The notes under the pieces were generated by a model, which worked only from the letters and a program-made list of their open reading frames with translations, was not told where the DNA came from and did not search any database. This document shows, in pieces, positions 45,729 through 57,505 of a stretch of DNA of 64,000 nt. The stretch is from Psilocybe azurescens. Lineage: Eukaryota > Basidiomycota > Agaricomycetes > Agaricales > Agrocybaceae. The first letter of the stretch is position 1. Every line of letters begins with the position of its first letter. The translations under genes and the position numbers were made by a program. The DNA is taken from contig JAJIRX010000590.1 in the NCBI GenBank assembly GCA_023853785.1, positions 124,001 through 188,000 of the forward strand. The letters run 5' to 3'.

Positions 45729-47753
45729 CTTTGTAAAGATTTCTGTGACTATTTACCTCGTTCTGCCGACCGACTCTCAACATTTGGGGATCGATGCCTG
45801 TCTTTACGGCGATTTTTTTCTGTTTCTTTTCATTCATTATTTCCCGACCTTCGTCTAAACTAATAAATCTCATACATTCTCATGGTTCATTGTAGCATTT
45901 CGTGGAGTAGAGCTCCTCCATCTTGTATCGTAGATTTTGTTGTAACCGTATTGTACCACCCACTGTATTAGCCAATGCATTAAATTATTGTACATTTCAT
46001 TTAACAAGCGGTGTGCATGCCTCTACTGATCCTGTTTGGGCTCCGAGTCAGAGTTGTATAATCTGTTGTCGTCATGAATCATTGATAACAAGAATATCCA
46101 TGAGAACCAATGACTTGTAAAACGGCGAGCGCTGCCTTCCCCCCTTCAATACATCTCAATTGTGTAGGAGAATCAAGATGGATGAAACATACAGTGTAAA
46201 TTATAGACAACGAAGTCACTCGTAAAGTTTTTATCCTGACAAGTCATGGGTAGCATGAAGACACAGCGAGAAGATGAAAATGATCCTGCAACCCTCAGGA
46301 AGAATGATCTCGTCCATGTGGTGTGAAAGGATCTACAACAAATCCCTAATAAGTAGCTGATAGCCAGCGCCCATCATGTCTGCTCGAGAAGTAATATGCG
46401 GCCTCGTGGTATCATATCCTGTTAATGTGTCATTCGGACCCCTTGTTACGATATACATAGAAAATGCAAAGGCCGAGCATTCTTTTCATCAGCGCACTCA
46501 GTCTAACGGTCAACATCAGACGTATAAAAATACGGCCCACAGAGCAGAACATGTGTGAATCTTTTCCTGTGTCTATTTTTAATATCGGTCAGTCACTCCG
46601 CTGCTTGCTTGGCCGGCTGTCTTACTCGTCGGTCAAGTTCAAGCAGAAGATGAAGATAAAAACCGGCCATTCTATTCTACCGACATTAAAATGACTTGAC
46701 AATTTGATAGAACATCGGATAGCGAAGAGGATCTTTAGCTTTAGAAGGGTTCAGTCACTGTGCAAGGTGCTGATTGGGTGCTAACTATGTTAAGTCACCT
46801 CATGCGGAGGTTTCACTAGGAATTTATTTATTGTCGGTACTGTGATAAGTCCGAATCACTTAAACACGAGTGAATTAATCTGTAGACAGTGGCTATCTTA
46901 TCAGCAGCGTTGGTTGAGGGCACATCTTATTGAATAGAGTTATGTGCCTACCATGAAAGACTGTCAGTGGTTTATGACTACTTATCGCGTGCGATACTAC
47001 GAATGGAAGAATAAACTATCGCTATCCAAAGCTAGGAGCCTTTGGTTGCCTTTGTCATACTAATATCACAGACTACTCGTAGACGTACATGTATACACTT
47101 TGTGCTATTTTTAATATAGTCAGCGTCCGCGTCCGCTATTTACATAGCCGGTGTGCCGTTGATGTGACTGCTACATTCTCTGTCAACTCATAAACCGCAA
47201 TGAAGACTTGCGGAAATCGGACGGTTCTCTCTACCGATTGCTAGATTAGGGAGTACTTGTTTTTTTCAATTCTGATAATGTCAGAGTCCTGGGTGTACGA
47301 TGCATTTGCATCGGACTTTGCCCTTTCTTCAAAAGACTCAGATCTAACTAAAATTAACCGCTCGCTCGACAGCTAAAAATAGCATAATCAGTTTGATTCT
47401 GGCTTTACAAGATCTTGCGCTGTGAACATGTCTGGATTTTGTATCGTTTTAATGGAAAGAATGAGTCTTATTACGGATAATAGGACTTGTGATAGTACTC
47501 GTAACTAGATGAAGGTCTCAGAAAACACACAGGATTGGTCCTAATAGGGACATTTGAATTGACGATATCAGTACATGTTAAGTTTCCTACTGCGAAATAT
47601 GTATTAGTACTTAGCTGTCCTTAGTGATGGACTGACGTGTTTGTGGACTCTTCCGAGTCGAAGGTAGAAGAACTAGGAGATAAAAGAAAGGATAAATTTG
47701 AAGTTAAAGAAAATGAGAAGTGATCGTCGTATCGTGAAGGTTGATGAAATATA
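45729..47753. other. Long gene-free stretch
   Basis: Convergent 3' flanks of the 43888 gene and FunK1 C. No ORF over 80 codons, no repeat and no RNA gene recognised. Confidence 0.5.
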
Positions 47754-50533
47754 TCAAGAGGTTGGCCTGTGCTTCTTTGCGGGAACATGGTCCTGGGATT
47801 CGTCCTTGTAGACGGCGAGAGAACGTTTGTTTGTATGATAGGAAAGACCATCTATGTGATTCATCCTGGAGCTTGTAGCTGGGTTAAAGGTATTGTCTTG
47901 AGCCTTTTTGGAGTCGTGCTCGTCTTTCGACCACTCCATTTCACAGTAGTCGGGCGCGTGTAGGGTGACCTTTGCAGGTTTCCACGATTCCTTATCCGCC
48001 GGTGGCTTAGAGTCATTGGTGGGAGATTCCAAAGCAGTAGGAGTGACACCAAGGGGCGCCATTACTTCCGCTGCTTGTCGAAGAAAAGTAGACAACCACT
48101 TGTCGTCCGGGTTGTCCCAGTCCACAGTATGGCCAGCGAACGGCATGAATATATTGGTAGCATTGGGATTGTTTTCGTCATCGTATCGAGGGTTGAAAGC
48201 GATTCCGAGTACGTTGAAGATATTGTGCAGAGTCGACATCTTAAAGTCAACCAAGCCTACTTTGGTACGTCCTACAGAGCAGGACGTGATTGCCAAAAGC
48301 TTCGCCTCTCCTCCGGTTACTTGGCCATGATTTGTCGTGGCATCAGAAAAGAGGTCTTGCATCTTTTTGAACAGTTGGTAAGGTCCATGAGTGTGGGACG
48401 TATATCGCAAGAGTTCGTAGGCGAGAACCCAGAAAACGGACTCCATATCATCCCCAAGAGAATGTACAACAGGCTTTGAGGGTGAAGAGCGTAAGAGTCT
48501 GGCGGATATGAAAGCCCAAGTGCCCTGGAAATGTGCGATTTAGTAATGAACTCATAAATAGCGGAAAGAACATTGAAAGCTTACTGTTCGTGCGGTGCGA
48601 ACTTTGTGATTTTTGTCACGTTGGTCTAAAAGCAAACACATATCCCAATCGATGAGGACGCCTCGCCACGCGTTCGTTTTCTGGTCCTTCACGATCATGA
48701 TGTTTCCAGCACTAATATCTCGGTGTAGAACACCGGCTTTATAGGCTTGTTGAGCGGCTAGCAGAGATGACATGAGTACGATAATTCAAGAACGAGCTCG
48801 GGCACAAACATACCGTCAACGGCGTCAGCGACACATGACAGAAGGACCTTGCACCATGTGAATGTCCCCAAATCGCGAGCGACAGTGTCTAGAATAATAC
48901 GATGGCACACCATACGTCCAAGCCTCTTGTATCGTTCACTATGAGAGATTTTATCAAACCATTCTTGCGTTTTGGTCTCCAAGTCGGCAACATCGCCACC
49001 TAGGCGCATGAATGCTATGTGCTCAACTTTCTTTGCGTGTAGCTTCCGGTAAATATCAGCTTCAGGTGCGGTACGTGCAGATACTTCTTGCCAAGAGTCT
49101 TTCAAAAAGCACATCTTTCCGTCTTTGGGATCATCTAGAAAAGCAAGAGATCGCCTGGAAGCGCGGGCAAAGGGAGTGAGATATGTGTGCCTGTACACGG
49201 GCGCCGGGATGAAGAAGGATTCTGTCTTTGCCAAAGTGCGATCTTCGACAGAAATACGGAAGAATGGCAAATTTTTGGCAGGCTTCTGGGGTTCATCGTT
49301 GATGCTCCTATCATGGCTAAATTTTGCGCCTTTATGCCACGATATCTGGTAATAGTTATCGAATGCATGGGCGACATTTTCGGGAAGGACTTCGTTTATT
49401 TTGTCGAGAGGAACCGCGCTGGTATCGAAACCTCGCTAAGGGAGTGAAAGCTGACCAAAACGAAGATAGAAGTTGAAGACGAGTCCAGGACGTTTGGTGT
49501 AGTCAAACCGGCTGGTAACAATGGCACCACGACGGTCCCAACGTATGAATCGGGCGTATTTGCCGAGAATCAACATGGAGAAAAAATGGGCACGGAATGC
49601 CATAGACATCGCCACACCAGCGTATGCAGCGATCTGACCGCGAGTGTGGATGCCTCGCTGGGTGTCCGCTTCAACTTGTTCGATCAGACTGGCAGGGGCT
49701 TGTACGTCTTCTGGTGTCTCTTCGGTGCCGTCAGAAGGGCCCTCATTAGTCTCTTCGGCTTCGTCGGAAACCTCGTCAGTAATCTCATTGGCCTTTTCAG
49801 GATTCTCGTCGGCCTCTTGAAGGGCAGCTTGAGCCACTTCAACCGTCTCTTCGGGAGTGGCCTCGTTCTTGGGTCCCTCATCGGACGAGTGTTTGAACGC
49901 GTCGTGAGTGTGATCGGATTTGAACTCTTCATGAGTTTGTTGATGGGAGAACGTGCACGAGCCTGGTTCGGGCCCTTCGGGACCCTGAATTACAGGATAG
50001 TCCTGTTCCCAGTACGTAGAGATGTCCACGTTCATCGACACGCAAGAGGAGTCAGGCTTGGCGAAATGGCCGAATCTGAGTTTCTGGCCATTGTCGGTTC
50101 CAGTGACCCATCCGTCAAGAGCTTTGACCTACCAAAAAATCAGTATATCATGCATCGTCCCAATAGGCACACTTACGAATGGTGGATACATATGACTTTC
50201 TTTCTGTCCGGGTCGGAGGGGCACTGACTGCAAGGCATGGATTTTGGCTTGGTCAGGGACTTGTTGCCTGTAGCTGTTGGATGTGGTTGCGTTCCAAGGT
50301 AGGAATTGTTCGAGGAATTCATTTGGTGTTATACCGACAAGATAGTGGCCTATAGTCTCTCCTCCAATGAGTTTGTACGCGTCGTCCGACAATGGGACGT
50401 TCATCGAGTGCACTTGGGTGGCAGCTTTACGAATGACAGGAGTGTGTTGAACAGGGGGTGCGTTAGCGTTTACGGGGGTAACTGGGTCGGTTGTGGTGTG
50501 ATCAGGGAGTTCTACAACCTGAGAGTCTGCCAT
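47754..50533 (-). pseudogene. FunK1 fungal-type protein kinase, copy C, with one in-frame stop
   Basis: Exons 50177..50533, 48814..50128, 48585..48757 and 47754..48524, same phases as copy A, total 872 codons in one frame. The start is MADSQVVELPD at 50533, 45 codons longer than the start used in A. HRDISAGN, DWDMCLLL and the basic tail (AKKHRPTS) are intact. The only defect is TAG at 49436-49438 in exon 2, where A and B have CAA of SPRQRG. It sits in a region where two neighbouring codons also changed. Everything after the stop, including the kinase core, remains open, so inactivation is recent, read-through occurs, or the base is wrong. The TAG follows a pyrimidine tract and resembles a 3' splice site, but no suitable donor was found. 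Confidence 0.8.
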
Positions 50534-51306
50534 GGGGGCAAATGGAATACATGGTGGAAGTCGAAAAGAGACACTAATTATAGTTCCCAAAGTGTCAACT
50601 ATTGCTGCCATTAATATATTCTCACGCTCACGCCTAGCTGTGGCCTCCACCATTGTCCGCTCCATTCGAACTAAAAAATTGGCCCAGTGCGGGTCATCCG
50701 ACCATATACGTCGTAGAGTCGATAAGTTTTTTTCAGAGACAAATGGGCGCGCGCAGTAGAAGCACAGCCTAAATCAACATATGGAAATCATGTTTGGTTG
50801 ATAATCGCCCGATCATAATTAATGGCCCAAAGACAACCAGGACATCATATATGGTTTCCAAGTGAGCCATTGTCTACCATTATCCTCTATACAGTTTGTG
50901 AACGATGTGCGTATAGGCCCAGGTAGACCAAATCTATCCAAAGTCGCCGAAGGTCGCCCGCTTCCATATACACAGAGCTTGACACCTACGACCTGTACAG
51001 CTCTAGCATTGTTATTTCATCTTCGGTCCTACATTTGGATGATTAATCTTTGCTACCACTACTTAGAAATTTTGAAAGACGCGGTGGTTCAGGGTGATTC
51101 TGGGACGCGTTTATTATCTTACATTAGCACACGTGACCGTGTTTGACTTAAATTCAGATTATCTTGCAAGTTCAACAGCGCCATCTTTCAGCTAGAGCTT
51201 TTTATTTAGCACATCATACCGACGCATGTTAAATTCTGTAACCCTTTAATTCATTATACAACGAAGTCTTCTCGTTCATAGAGCCAACTCTACCCAAGAG
51301 CACGCG
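50534..51306. other. Former divergent promoter between FunK1 C and D
   Basis: Clearly similar to 9962-10943 (for example 50650-50720 versus 10195-10265, and 51270-51306 versus 10910-10943). This confirms that the divergent gene pair was duplicated as a unit. Confidence 0.7.
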
Positions 51307-51916
51307 ATGGGTCAGACCAAGGTCGGACGACGTGTACAGACTCATAGGGTAAGAAACAGAAAACCATGACATTGTTGGATGTCGTGTTATATTGCCTTAG
51401 GACGTCATCGATTCATCAACGAGTTTCTACCTTGAAATCCAGACGCACCAGATAATTACAAGTAACAAGGCGCCCCAGCTTAACAAAAAAACACTTGCCT
51501 TGCAGTCTATTCCTCCTCAAGCAGAGCACGACAGGGACCATATGCGCGTTCTATCTGTAAGAGCTCTCGCTGTTACACGGCGCTACTGATTTTTGGTAGA
51601 TCAAAGCTCTTGACAGCTTAGTCACGGGGACCGACAATCGTCAGAAACTCGGATTCGCGCGTTTCGCCAAATTTGACGTCCTCCTGCGCTCGGTGACGTC
51701 GCTGTCTCAACGTATTGGAGCAGGATTATTTTTAAGAACATAGGCTCCTCAATTCGGGCACCTGGAAGTTTGCCCACCAACAGACTCACGAAAAAATCAT
51801 GTTAGTCCTCACTTACGACACATTTAAACACGAGTCCGATGAGGGAACCAAGGACGAAGCAAATCCCTACGAGGCGGTCAAGAATCCAGAAGTCGTACAG
51901 ATGAAAGAGGAGGGTC
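51307..51916 (+). pseudogene. FunK1 copy D, truncated and decayed
   Basis: Aligns along its length with FunK1 B 10944 to about 11540: start region, intron 1 region, KALDSLVTGTDN-like exon, and the acidic segment after the KHESDEG motif. It carries several indels and stops, and the homology breaks off abruptly near 51905-51917, well before any kinase motif. It is the plus-strand member of the duplicated divergent pair. Confidence 0.82.
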
Positions 51917-52130
51917 CTCATTTGACTCATCTCCTTCATGAAATACACCTAGATCGTCTGCTGCCAGTGCAAGAGAGGAGCATTGTTGCGTATGCTTTGG
52001 GCACGACGCATGGTTATTAGATGGCAGCAGATAGACAGCGTGCTCGAGATCTTTGTCAACGTCGTAGCCCGTTAAGTCTTGACGATAACCGCGAGGTCTT
52101 GGCACTGTTACACGATCACGGGCTCTGGGA
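51912..52130 (-). pseudogene. Fragment of the coiled-coil gene (copy of 6677-6907)
   Basis: On the minus strand it still reads SLALAADDLGV and EGDESNED, nearly as in the coiled-coil protein, and extends through the upstream region. Reading frames are broken. It directly abuts truncated FunK1 D, forming a chimeric junction. In the original locus the same sequence lies about 390 bp from the 3' end of FunK1 A. Confidence 0.85.
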
Positions 52131-52832
52131 CTTCCAAATAATAACCTTGGCAGCCTTTTCGTTTAGTGTCGTATGGCGCCAACAGCGAGACCCTGATGAG
52201 TTGCGAGAAGAAAAGGAGAACTGTCCAACCTCCTCGTCATCCATGAATTCCCTTGAATTCCCAAGTTTACCCAGAGAAATCTGGAGAGATTTAACTTGCG
52301 ATGGGAGATGGGGTTTCCGTGTAAAGTTTCTGATCAATCGTCCAGCCTACTTCTTTGGCTGGATTTATCAGTGTTGTTGGGAAATCCGATTGTACTTCAG
52401 TTTTCCACCAGTCACGGATGGCTTTAAAAGCTGCGGGGTTATAGCTATAAGCACTGGCAAGCTCTTGCTTGTTTCTGGGGGGGAGGATAGTGTGAAATGA
52501 ACGATAGGAATATGTATGGTACGCCAAACTCCCTGAGAGGCTGACACATCGCCGGTTAAGATTCAGTCGCCCCTTCAAATTGTACAACTGTTGACATTTT
52601 TGAGAGCAATGTGTGTGCCTACACTACAGTTGATCAAGAGGGAACTTACACTATAAAAATGGACCCAGGTTGCAATCCTTACCATACCTTTAAATAATTT
52701 GAGGTACATACCCAAGTTCTATTATTCAAAATAACTATAGTTTATATACGACCACAGGGAACGTGTAAAAACATGTGCTTTCCGTAATCCACAGGCAGCA
52801 ACAAGGATGCCAATTAAATAGATATTTACTAC
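52131..52832. other. Region with an unassigned minus-strand ORF
   Basis: A 98-codon minus ORF (52291-52587) contains PPRNKQELASAYSYNPAAF and IRDWWKTEV. Composition looks coding, but I know no family and see no clear start or splice partners. Possibly another gene relic at the duplication edge. Confidence 0.3.
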
Positions 52833-53870
52833 CTAAAATCCTCCTAAACATCCGTCCAAACCAGGTTCGCGAAAGTTGCTCGGGCTAGTGCAATTGCTCG
52901 TGCTTGCACGAGTACCACTGATAACATGTTTAGTCCGTGATCTAGTCCGATGTAAGATACCTCCAGTAACAGAGTTTGAGTCGATAGAAGGGTCCGAATA
53001 CCATTCCAAACATCTATCCGAGCCTGCCTTGTTCCCATGGGCATGTCCATGTTTCCTTGTCCTTACTTTCTTCCCAAATTTCTTGTCCATATCTTCGGGA
53101 ACGTCACATGGAGCAGTATCATTACTCTTCTCATTCATAAATGAAAAGCACGACTGTTCGTTTACGCTCATGGCCAACCCGCCGCTCGAGAAATGAGTCG
53201 AAATGTGTGATATGCCTGATGTCGATAAGGACGTGTTCATTGGTGGGGATATACATGAATCCGATTCGGATTCGGACGATGGGTCAAAAACCAGTGGAGG
53301 GGGGTGCTGCTGTGTATTTGAGAATGGGTAGTCGGTTACGTGTTGTAGAGTTTGTGAAGGAGCGTGGTAGGGAGTTTGACGACGGAAATAATTTGGGCGT
53401 GATGGGGCCGAAGTCAATCGTACTTGACCTGTGTTGAGTCCTATGGTGTCCTGGGCACAAGAGGCTGGATTCAAATAATGCGTCTCAGATCCTTGATAAT
53501 ACTCGCTTGGGCGTGGTGAAAAATAGCCTCCATAGCATTCTGGAGACATGTTTGAACCCTCCTGGAATCCATCGATACATATTACATCCCTCTCTCCTCG
53601 GTCTGGGAGGGCGCATGCATTCGGCGAGACTAATATTGGTTTCCGATCGTATGAGAAGGGGGAGTGCGTCATCTCTATCCGAGTCAGGATAGGCGTGGGC
53701 GGGAAGTGAACATGCGGAGAATCAAACGGAGGAATTCGGGAAGAGGATGCGAAGGGCAATGGGCTGTTCGAGAATGTTGGAGTGGGAAATTCGGGACTGG
53801 TTGAGTTATCGTTGGTAATAGGGAAGGGAGAGAGATAAGGCAATGATTTGAGGATTGGACGCGGCGCCAT
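52833..53870 (-). CDS. Pro/Ser-rich protein, paralog of the 57506 gene
   Basis: Single exon, 345 aa from MAPRPILKSLPYLSPFP, chosen because the paralog also starts MAP-x-x-IL. A further in-frame methionine lies at 53975. Shared blocks are SPHVHFPPTP, then YDRKPILVSPN and a VICIDGFQ segment. The remainder is disordered-looking, with a basic patch (KKFGKKVRTRKHGHAHG) that could be a nuclear signal. No known domain. It may be a regulatory protein, but I have no evidence for its function. Confidence 0.65.
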   Translation of the reverse strand: MAPRPILKSLPYLSPFPITNDNSTSPEFPTPTFSNSPLPFASSSRIPPFDSPHVHFPPTPILTRIEMTHSPFSYDRKPILVSPNACALPDRGERDVICIDGFQEGSNMSPECYGGYFSPRPSEYYQGSETHYLNPASCAQDTIGLNTGQVRLTSAPSRPNYFRRQTPYHAPSQTLQHVTDYPFSNTQQHPPPLVFDPSSESESDSCISPPMNTSLSTSGISHISTHFSSGGLAMSVNEQSCFSFMNEKSNDTAPCDVPEDMDKKFGKKVRTRKHGHAHGNKAGSDRCLEWYSDPSIDSNSVTGGILHRTRSRTKHVISGTRASTSNCTSPSNFREPGLDGCLGGF

Positions 53871-55485
53871 CGTCTGTAGATGTTCTTGAGTGAAGGCAGG
53901 GGCTCTTGTGTTGTCTCGAAAAGATGGATTGTACGATATGATTGACAATGCGGCAATGTTCGTCTTTATAACCACCTATGGCTTGACCGGCAAACCAAAT
54001 GGCGGCGGGGAAGACTTTCAAGCGACTTGTACAACGACTCGTGGATCAATAGGAAGTCATCAGCCTCGAGGTTTGTGGGTTTTTGATAAGGATGAAGACA
54101 AGAGTGCACGTCTCGACACTGCAACGTGTCAGCGAAACAGTCCGACGTAAGCCATACAGGAGATCTGACGTACCGGGTGTACACAGCAGATTGTTTTGAG
54201 AGTTGCAGACTGTCTGGTATCAAGTTCTATTTGAATGCAATCTAGTCAGCGCGAATTGCGATCCCGTCGGCTAGTTATGGTTTCGTACCAATGAACTCCC
54301 ACGACAAACGGGTCGAGACTAGATAATACAAGCATCTTTCGCGTCAAGACTGGTGCAAATAACAGACATGGCTGAGGAACGTGTATGATACCGGAGAAAC
54401 CGAGGTTTTTAAGCTGTACATTAGTCCCCAGATGTGTCATATTCTCGTGGGTTCCCGTGTGGAGCCGGAAGTGGTGCTAGCATGCAGTGATAAGCATGTA
54501 CCAACTCCAATCGAACATGCCACATGCCATAGAGACCCGAGAAATCGAGTGTAGGCAGTCGAACTGTTTGCACATCATAATTCCCAATACAATTGTCAAC
54601 GGCGCATGAAGATATACAGCGGTCGGCAAGATCCATGAGTGGTTCCAGAAAGTGCAACGTCAATCTGGCATAGTAGCTCTGTATTTTTGAACGCAAGAAA
54701 ATACAAGCTCGATTGAGTGTGCAGTTTTTCATGATGATATTCTGTGTGGGACGCAAAGAGAAAGCATTTGAGAGAAGTTTAGCAGAGACAACTGAACGCA
54801 CTTCACACATGAGAACCTCTCAAGTCTGTCGCCGGATCAAACCGACGTAATAGTGCACGTAAATTTTTTTCATGACGCAATATTAGTTCTGGTCACATGA
54901 GCGACGCGTCCACCCTCTGAGAGTCTCACCCGAGCCGATATCAGAATGAACGCGTTCTAGTCACTCGAATAGATGGAAGCTGAAAAGCTGGTAGGTTAAT
55001 TTTAAGGTGATAGCTTTTACATCAAATCGGGACGGCGTCGAGTTGGATACAGTTTAAATGGCTCGGGTCGCGGCCGTTGGTGATGGTGTTTCGTCAGAAC
55101 CGTCGGGGACTCGAAGAAAATCTCAGGACACAGTGAATCATTACAGGCCAAGGTTGCATTTTTTACCTCAGCAGCTCCTACCTGAAGGATGGGAGCAAGC
55201 GCTGAAGTGACCTCTCACTAGCAATTGAAGGCGTTAATGGATTACAGTCGAACCTGCCATAGCCCATACCTGTGATACCCCATAACCCATAGGTGTGAGC
55301 TGCCACCAAACCGAAATTTATACCAAGATGCTTTCCCACAGGGGTTGAGCTTCCTGAGGCTAATCTATATGTATACTGTGTACCTGCGGTCATTCGGTTG
55401 GATGAATCTCAAAAACAATGTCTTCTTGATGATAGCTCCCGCTGATTACTCTATTCCGCTACTAAATAGTATTGGACTAAGGGCT
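53871..55485. other. Region with possible decayed F-box/LRR-like ORFs
   Basis: Minus ORFs at 53966-54223, 54246-54440 and 54421-54810 contain L-rich segments (LTLHFLEPLMDLADRC, VRLPTLDFSGL) that could be pieces of an F-box/LRR gene with introns. I could not find an F-box or a consistent frame. A short minus ORF at 55178-55393 is unassigned. Confidence 0.3.
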
Positions 55486-55488
55486 TTA

Positions 55489-56539
55489 CACTTCAGGGTT
55501 TCATACTGATAATGTCGTTTTCAGCAATTGTTTTTGTAGAAGTACAGATAAACAAAAAATCTCACTGAAGGTCGACCTTTTATTATTTATATCTTATTCA
55601 CTGTTGTTGTACTGTATTGTTTTTGTCATGTTCACTTAGTTACGGAAATTTGTCCCGGATTGAAGAGATTTTCGGTCAATGCCCTGCTTTTCAAAATCAG
55701 ATCTTTATTGTTCGACTTCGCAATAAAGGACCTGACAATAATAACAATTAACATGTCTTTTGGGCTGCATTAGTAACTTTGGATCATACCAGTATCCAAG
55801 ATCACAGTAATTTCAATTGTAAGTTTAAAAATAAAGCTCCCTAGAGAGCAAGTTACTTTTTAAAAACTCAAGACGGTTGTAGTATTTGCCCACTGATCGC
55901 CCGCTCATTGCCCACTCATTGCCCACTCATTGCCCTATGACACGAAACAGAGGGTACACAAATTGAAGGATAGTGCATTATGTAACAGATTTACACAACA
56001 GAATTTGACCGAGGACATTAATCCTGGAAAATATAGTTAGCATTTATTAAAATTTTTAGTGTCTCATGTAAGTGTGAACTGGCAATAAGCATACGATCAG
56101 TGGGCGATGAGAGGGCGATCAGCGGGCGATCAGTGGGCAAATACTTACAACCGTCTTGAGTTTTTAAAAAGTAACTTGCTCTCTAGGGAGCTTTATTTTT
56201 AAACTTACAATTGAAATTACTGTGATCTTGGATACTGGTATGATCCAAAGTTACTAATGCAGCCCAAAAGACATGTTAATTGTTATTATTGTCAGGTCCT
56301 TTATTGCGAAGTCGAACAATAAAGATCTGATTTTGAAAAGCAGGGCATTGACCAAAAATCTCTTCAATCCGGGACAAATTTCCGTAACTAAGTGAACATG
56401 ACAAAAACAATACAGTACAACAACAGTGAATAAGATATAAATAATAAAAGGTCGACCTTCAGTGAGATTTTTGTTTATCTGTACTTCTACAAAAAAACAA
56501 TTGCTGAAAACGACATTATCAGTATGAAACCCCGAAGTG
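55489..56539. mobile_element. Inverted-repeat (foldback) non-autonomous transposable element, TTA target duplication
   Basis: Two arms of about 450 bp, 55489-55937 and 56098-56539, are nearly perfect inverted copies. They are separated by a unique spacer of about 160 bp. The termini read CACTTCAGGG and, inverted, CACTTCGGGG. They are flanked by TTA on both sides (55486-55488 and 56540-56542), a likely 3-bp target-site duplication. No transposase ORF is present. The arms end inwardly in short tandem motifs related to TTGCCCACTCA. It looks like a MITE or foldback element. A TTA duplication fits PIF/Harbinger-type insertion, but the superfamily is not certain. Confidence 0.85.
55890..55937 (+). 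repeat. Short tandem repeat at inner edge of element arm
   Basis: TTGCCCACTCA-type units occur about four times (with TTGCCCACTGATCG and CCCGCTCA variants). The other arm (56098-56143) carries inverted, diverged copies (GTGGGCGAT, GCGGGCGATCA). This subterminal-like array is the most variable part of the element. Confidence 0.7.
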
Positions 56540-56542
56540 TTA

Positions 56543-57505
56543 CATGGCATATAAGAAGTTGATCTATCGCGAGCTGTCGACCCTTGGTCCGTGTCAAGGG
56601 GAAGCTGGGATTTGGTCCATCATTTGGATGTCTAAAATGACGCTCATGGCGCGAGGACAGGTCCAGTGCCCACAAGGGCTGACAACGATCTACAGACGCT
56701 TAGGACTCTCCACTGAAATAAATGAGCAAGTGTATGCTGGCATCAAGCGATCCTTGTCGGGTGGTATGCTTATCGCCGTACGCGTCAAAAATCACGCCAA
56801 GTGCGAACTAAAAACAAACTGGTTCAAATCTTTTGCTTACAAACCCACCTCCTGGTTGATCTGCAAGAGGCAGTGTTCAAGGCTCAGTTTCTGTCTCCAA
56901 GGCATGTCATTCGGCGACAACGATATGGCGGAGTATGGCGGCTATGTTGTGGGTGAAGCCGGGCAACTTCAGCTAAATACAATAAGCAAGGATAAGCACT
57001 GATAAGCAGCGCCCTAAGTCGGGGCCGGATCTGCACTGAGGATGAAACAACTGTCGTGAATAGCCTGAAGTCTTCTGTAAGACCCTTCCCAATCGTGTGA
57101 CGAGGATCGGCCCCCGCATAGTGCGTAATTTATGATTGATGGAAAACAATATGAAGTGCAGGTAAAAACATGACATAGAAATGCGACGAGAAATATAAAC
57201 CCCTAAAACCCTGTTTAACGCTAAATAATTTTGTTAGTTTTGGCCCGACTTTACATATAAAAGCCCAAGCCAATGGCCATCGTGAAACGAGGTCGACGAT
57301 AGTCATAGCTCAACAAGTAGTCTTGAGAAAAAGCCGAGGAGATGGAGACACCGCGAACCCAAGTGAACAACAAAAAATCTCTTTCTCGACAGACAGGCCT
57401 CTTTATATCAACAAAAATATCCCATAAAAGCAGCGCTGCCGTCCTCTCCCTCCCAGCACCTAGATCTTCCACATACATTCCTCACATAATTCCTCTCGTA
57501 CTCCT
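56543..57505. other. Intergenic region with an unassigned ORF
   Basis: A 152-codon plus ORF (56544-57002) starts at the edge of the inverted-repeat element. It contains TIYRRLGLSTEINEQVYAGI but no domain I recognise, and is probably chance or a relic. The rest shows nothing. Confidence 0.3.

Noticed and set aside
49425..49445. Hidden intron removing the TAG in FunK1 C
   Set aside because: The stop sits in a pyrimidine-AG context, but no GT donor at a sensible distance keeps the conserved frame, and copies A and B have coding sequence there.
49586..50227. 213-codon plus-strand ORF
   Set aside because: Antisense shadow of FunK1 C exon 2. The minus frame has the kinase-family homology and conserved splice sites.
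53966..54810. Possible F-box/LRR gene
   Set aside because: Leucine-rich fragments only. No F-box and no continuous exon model could be built.
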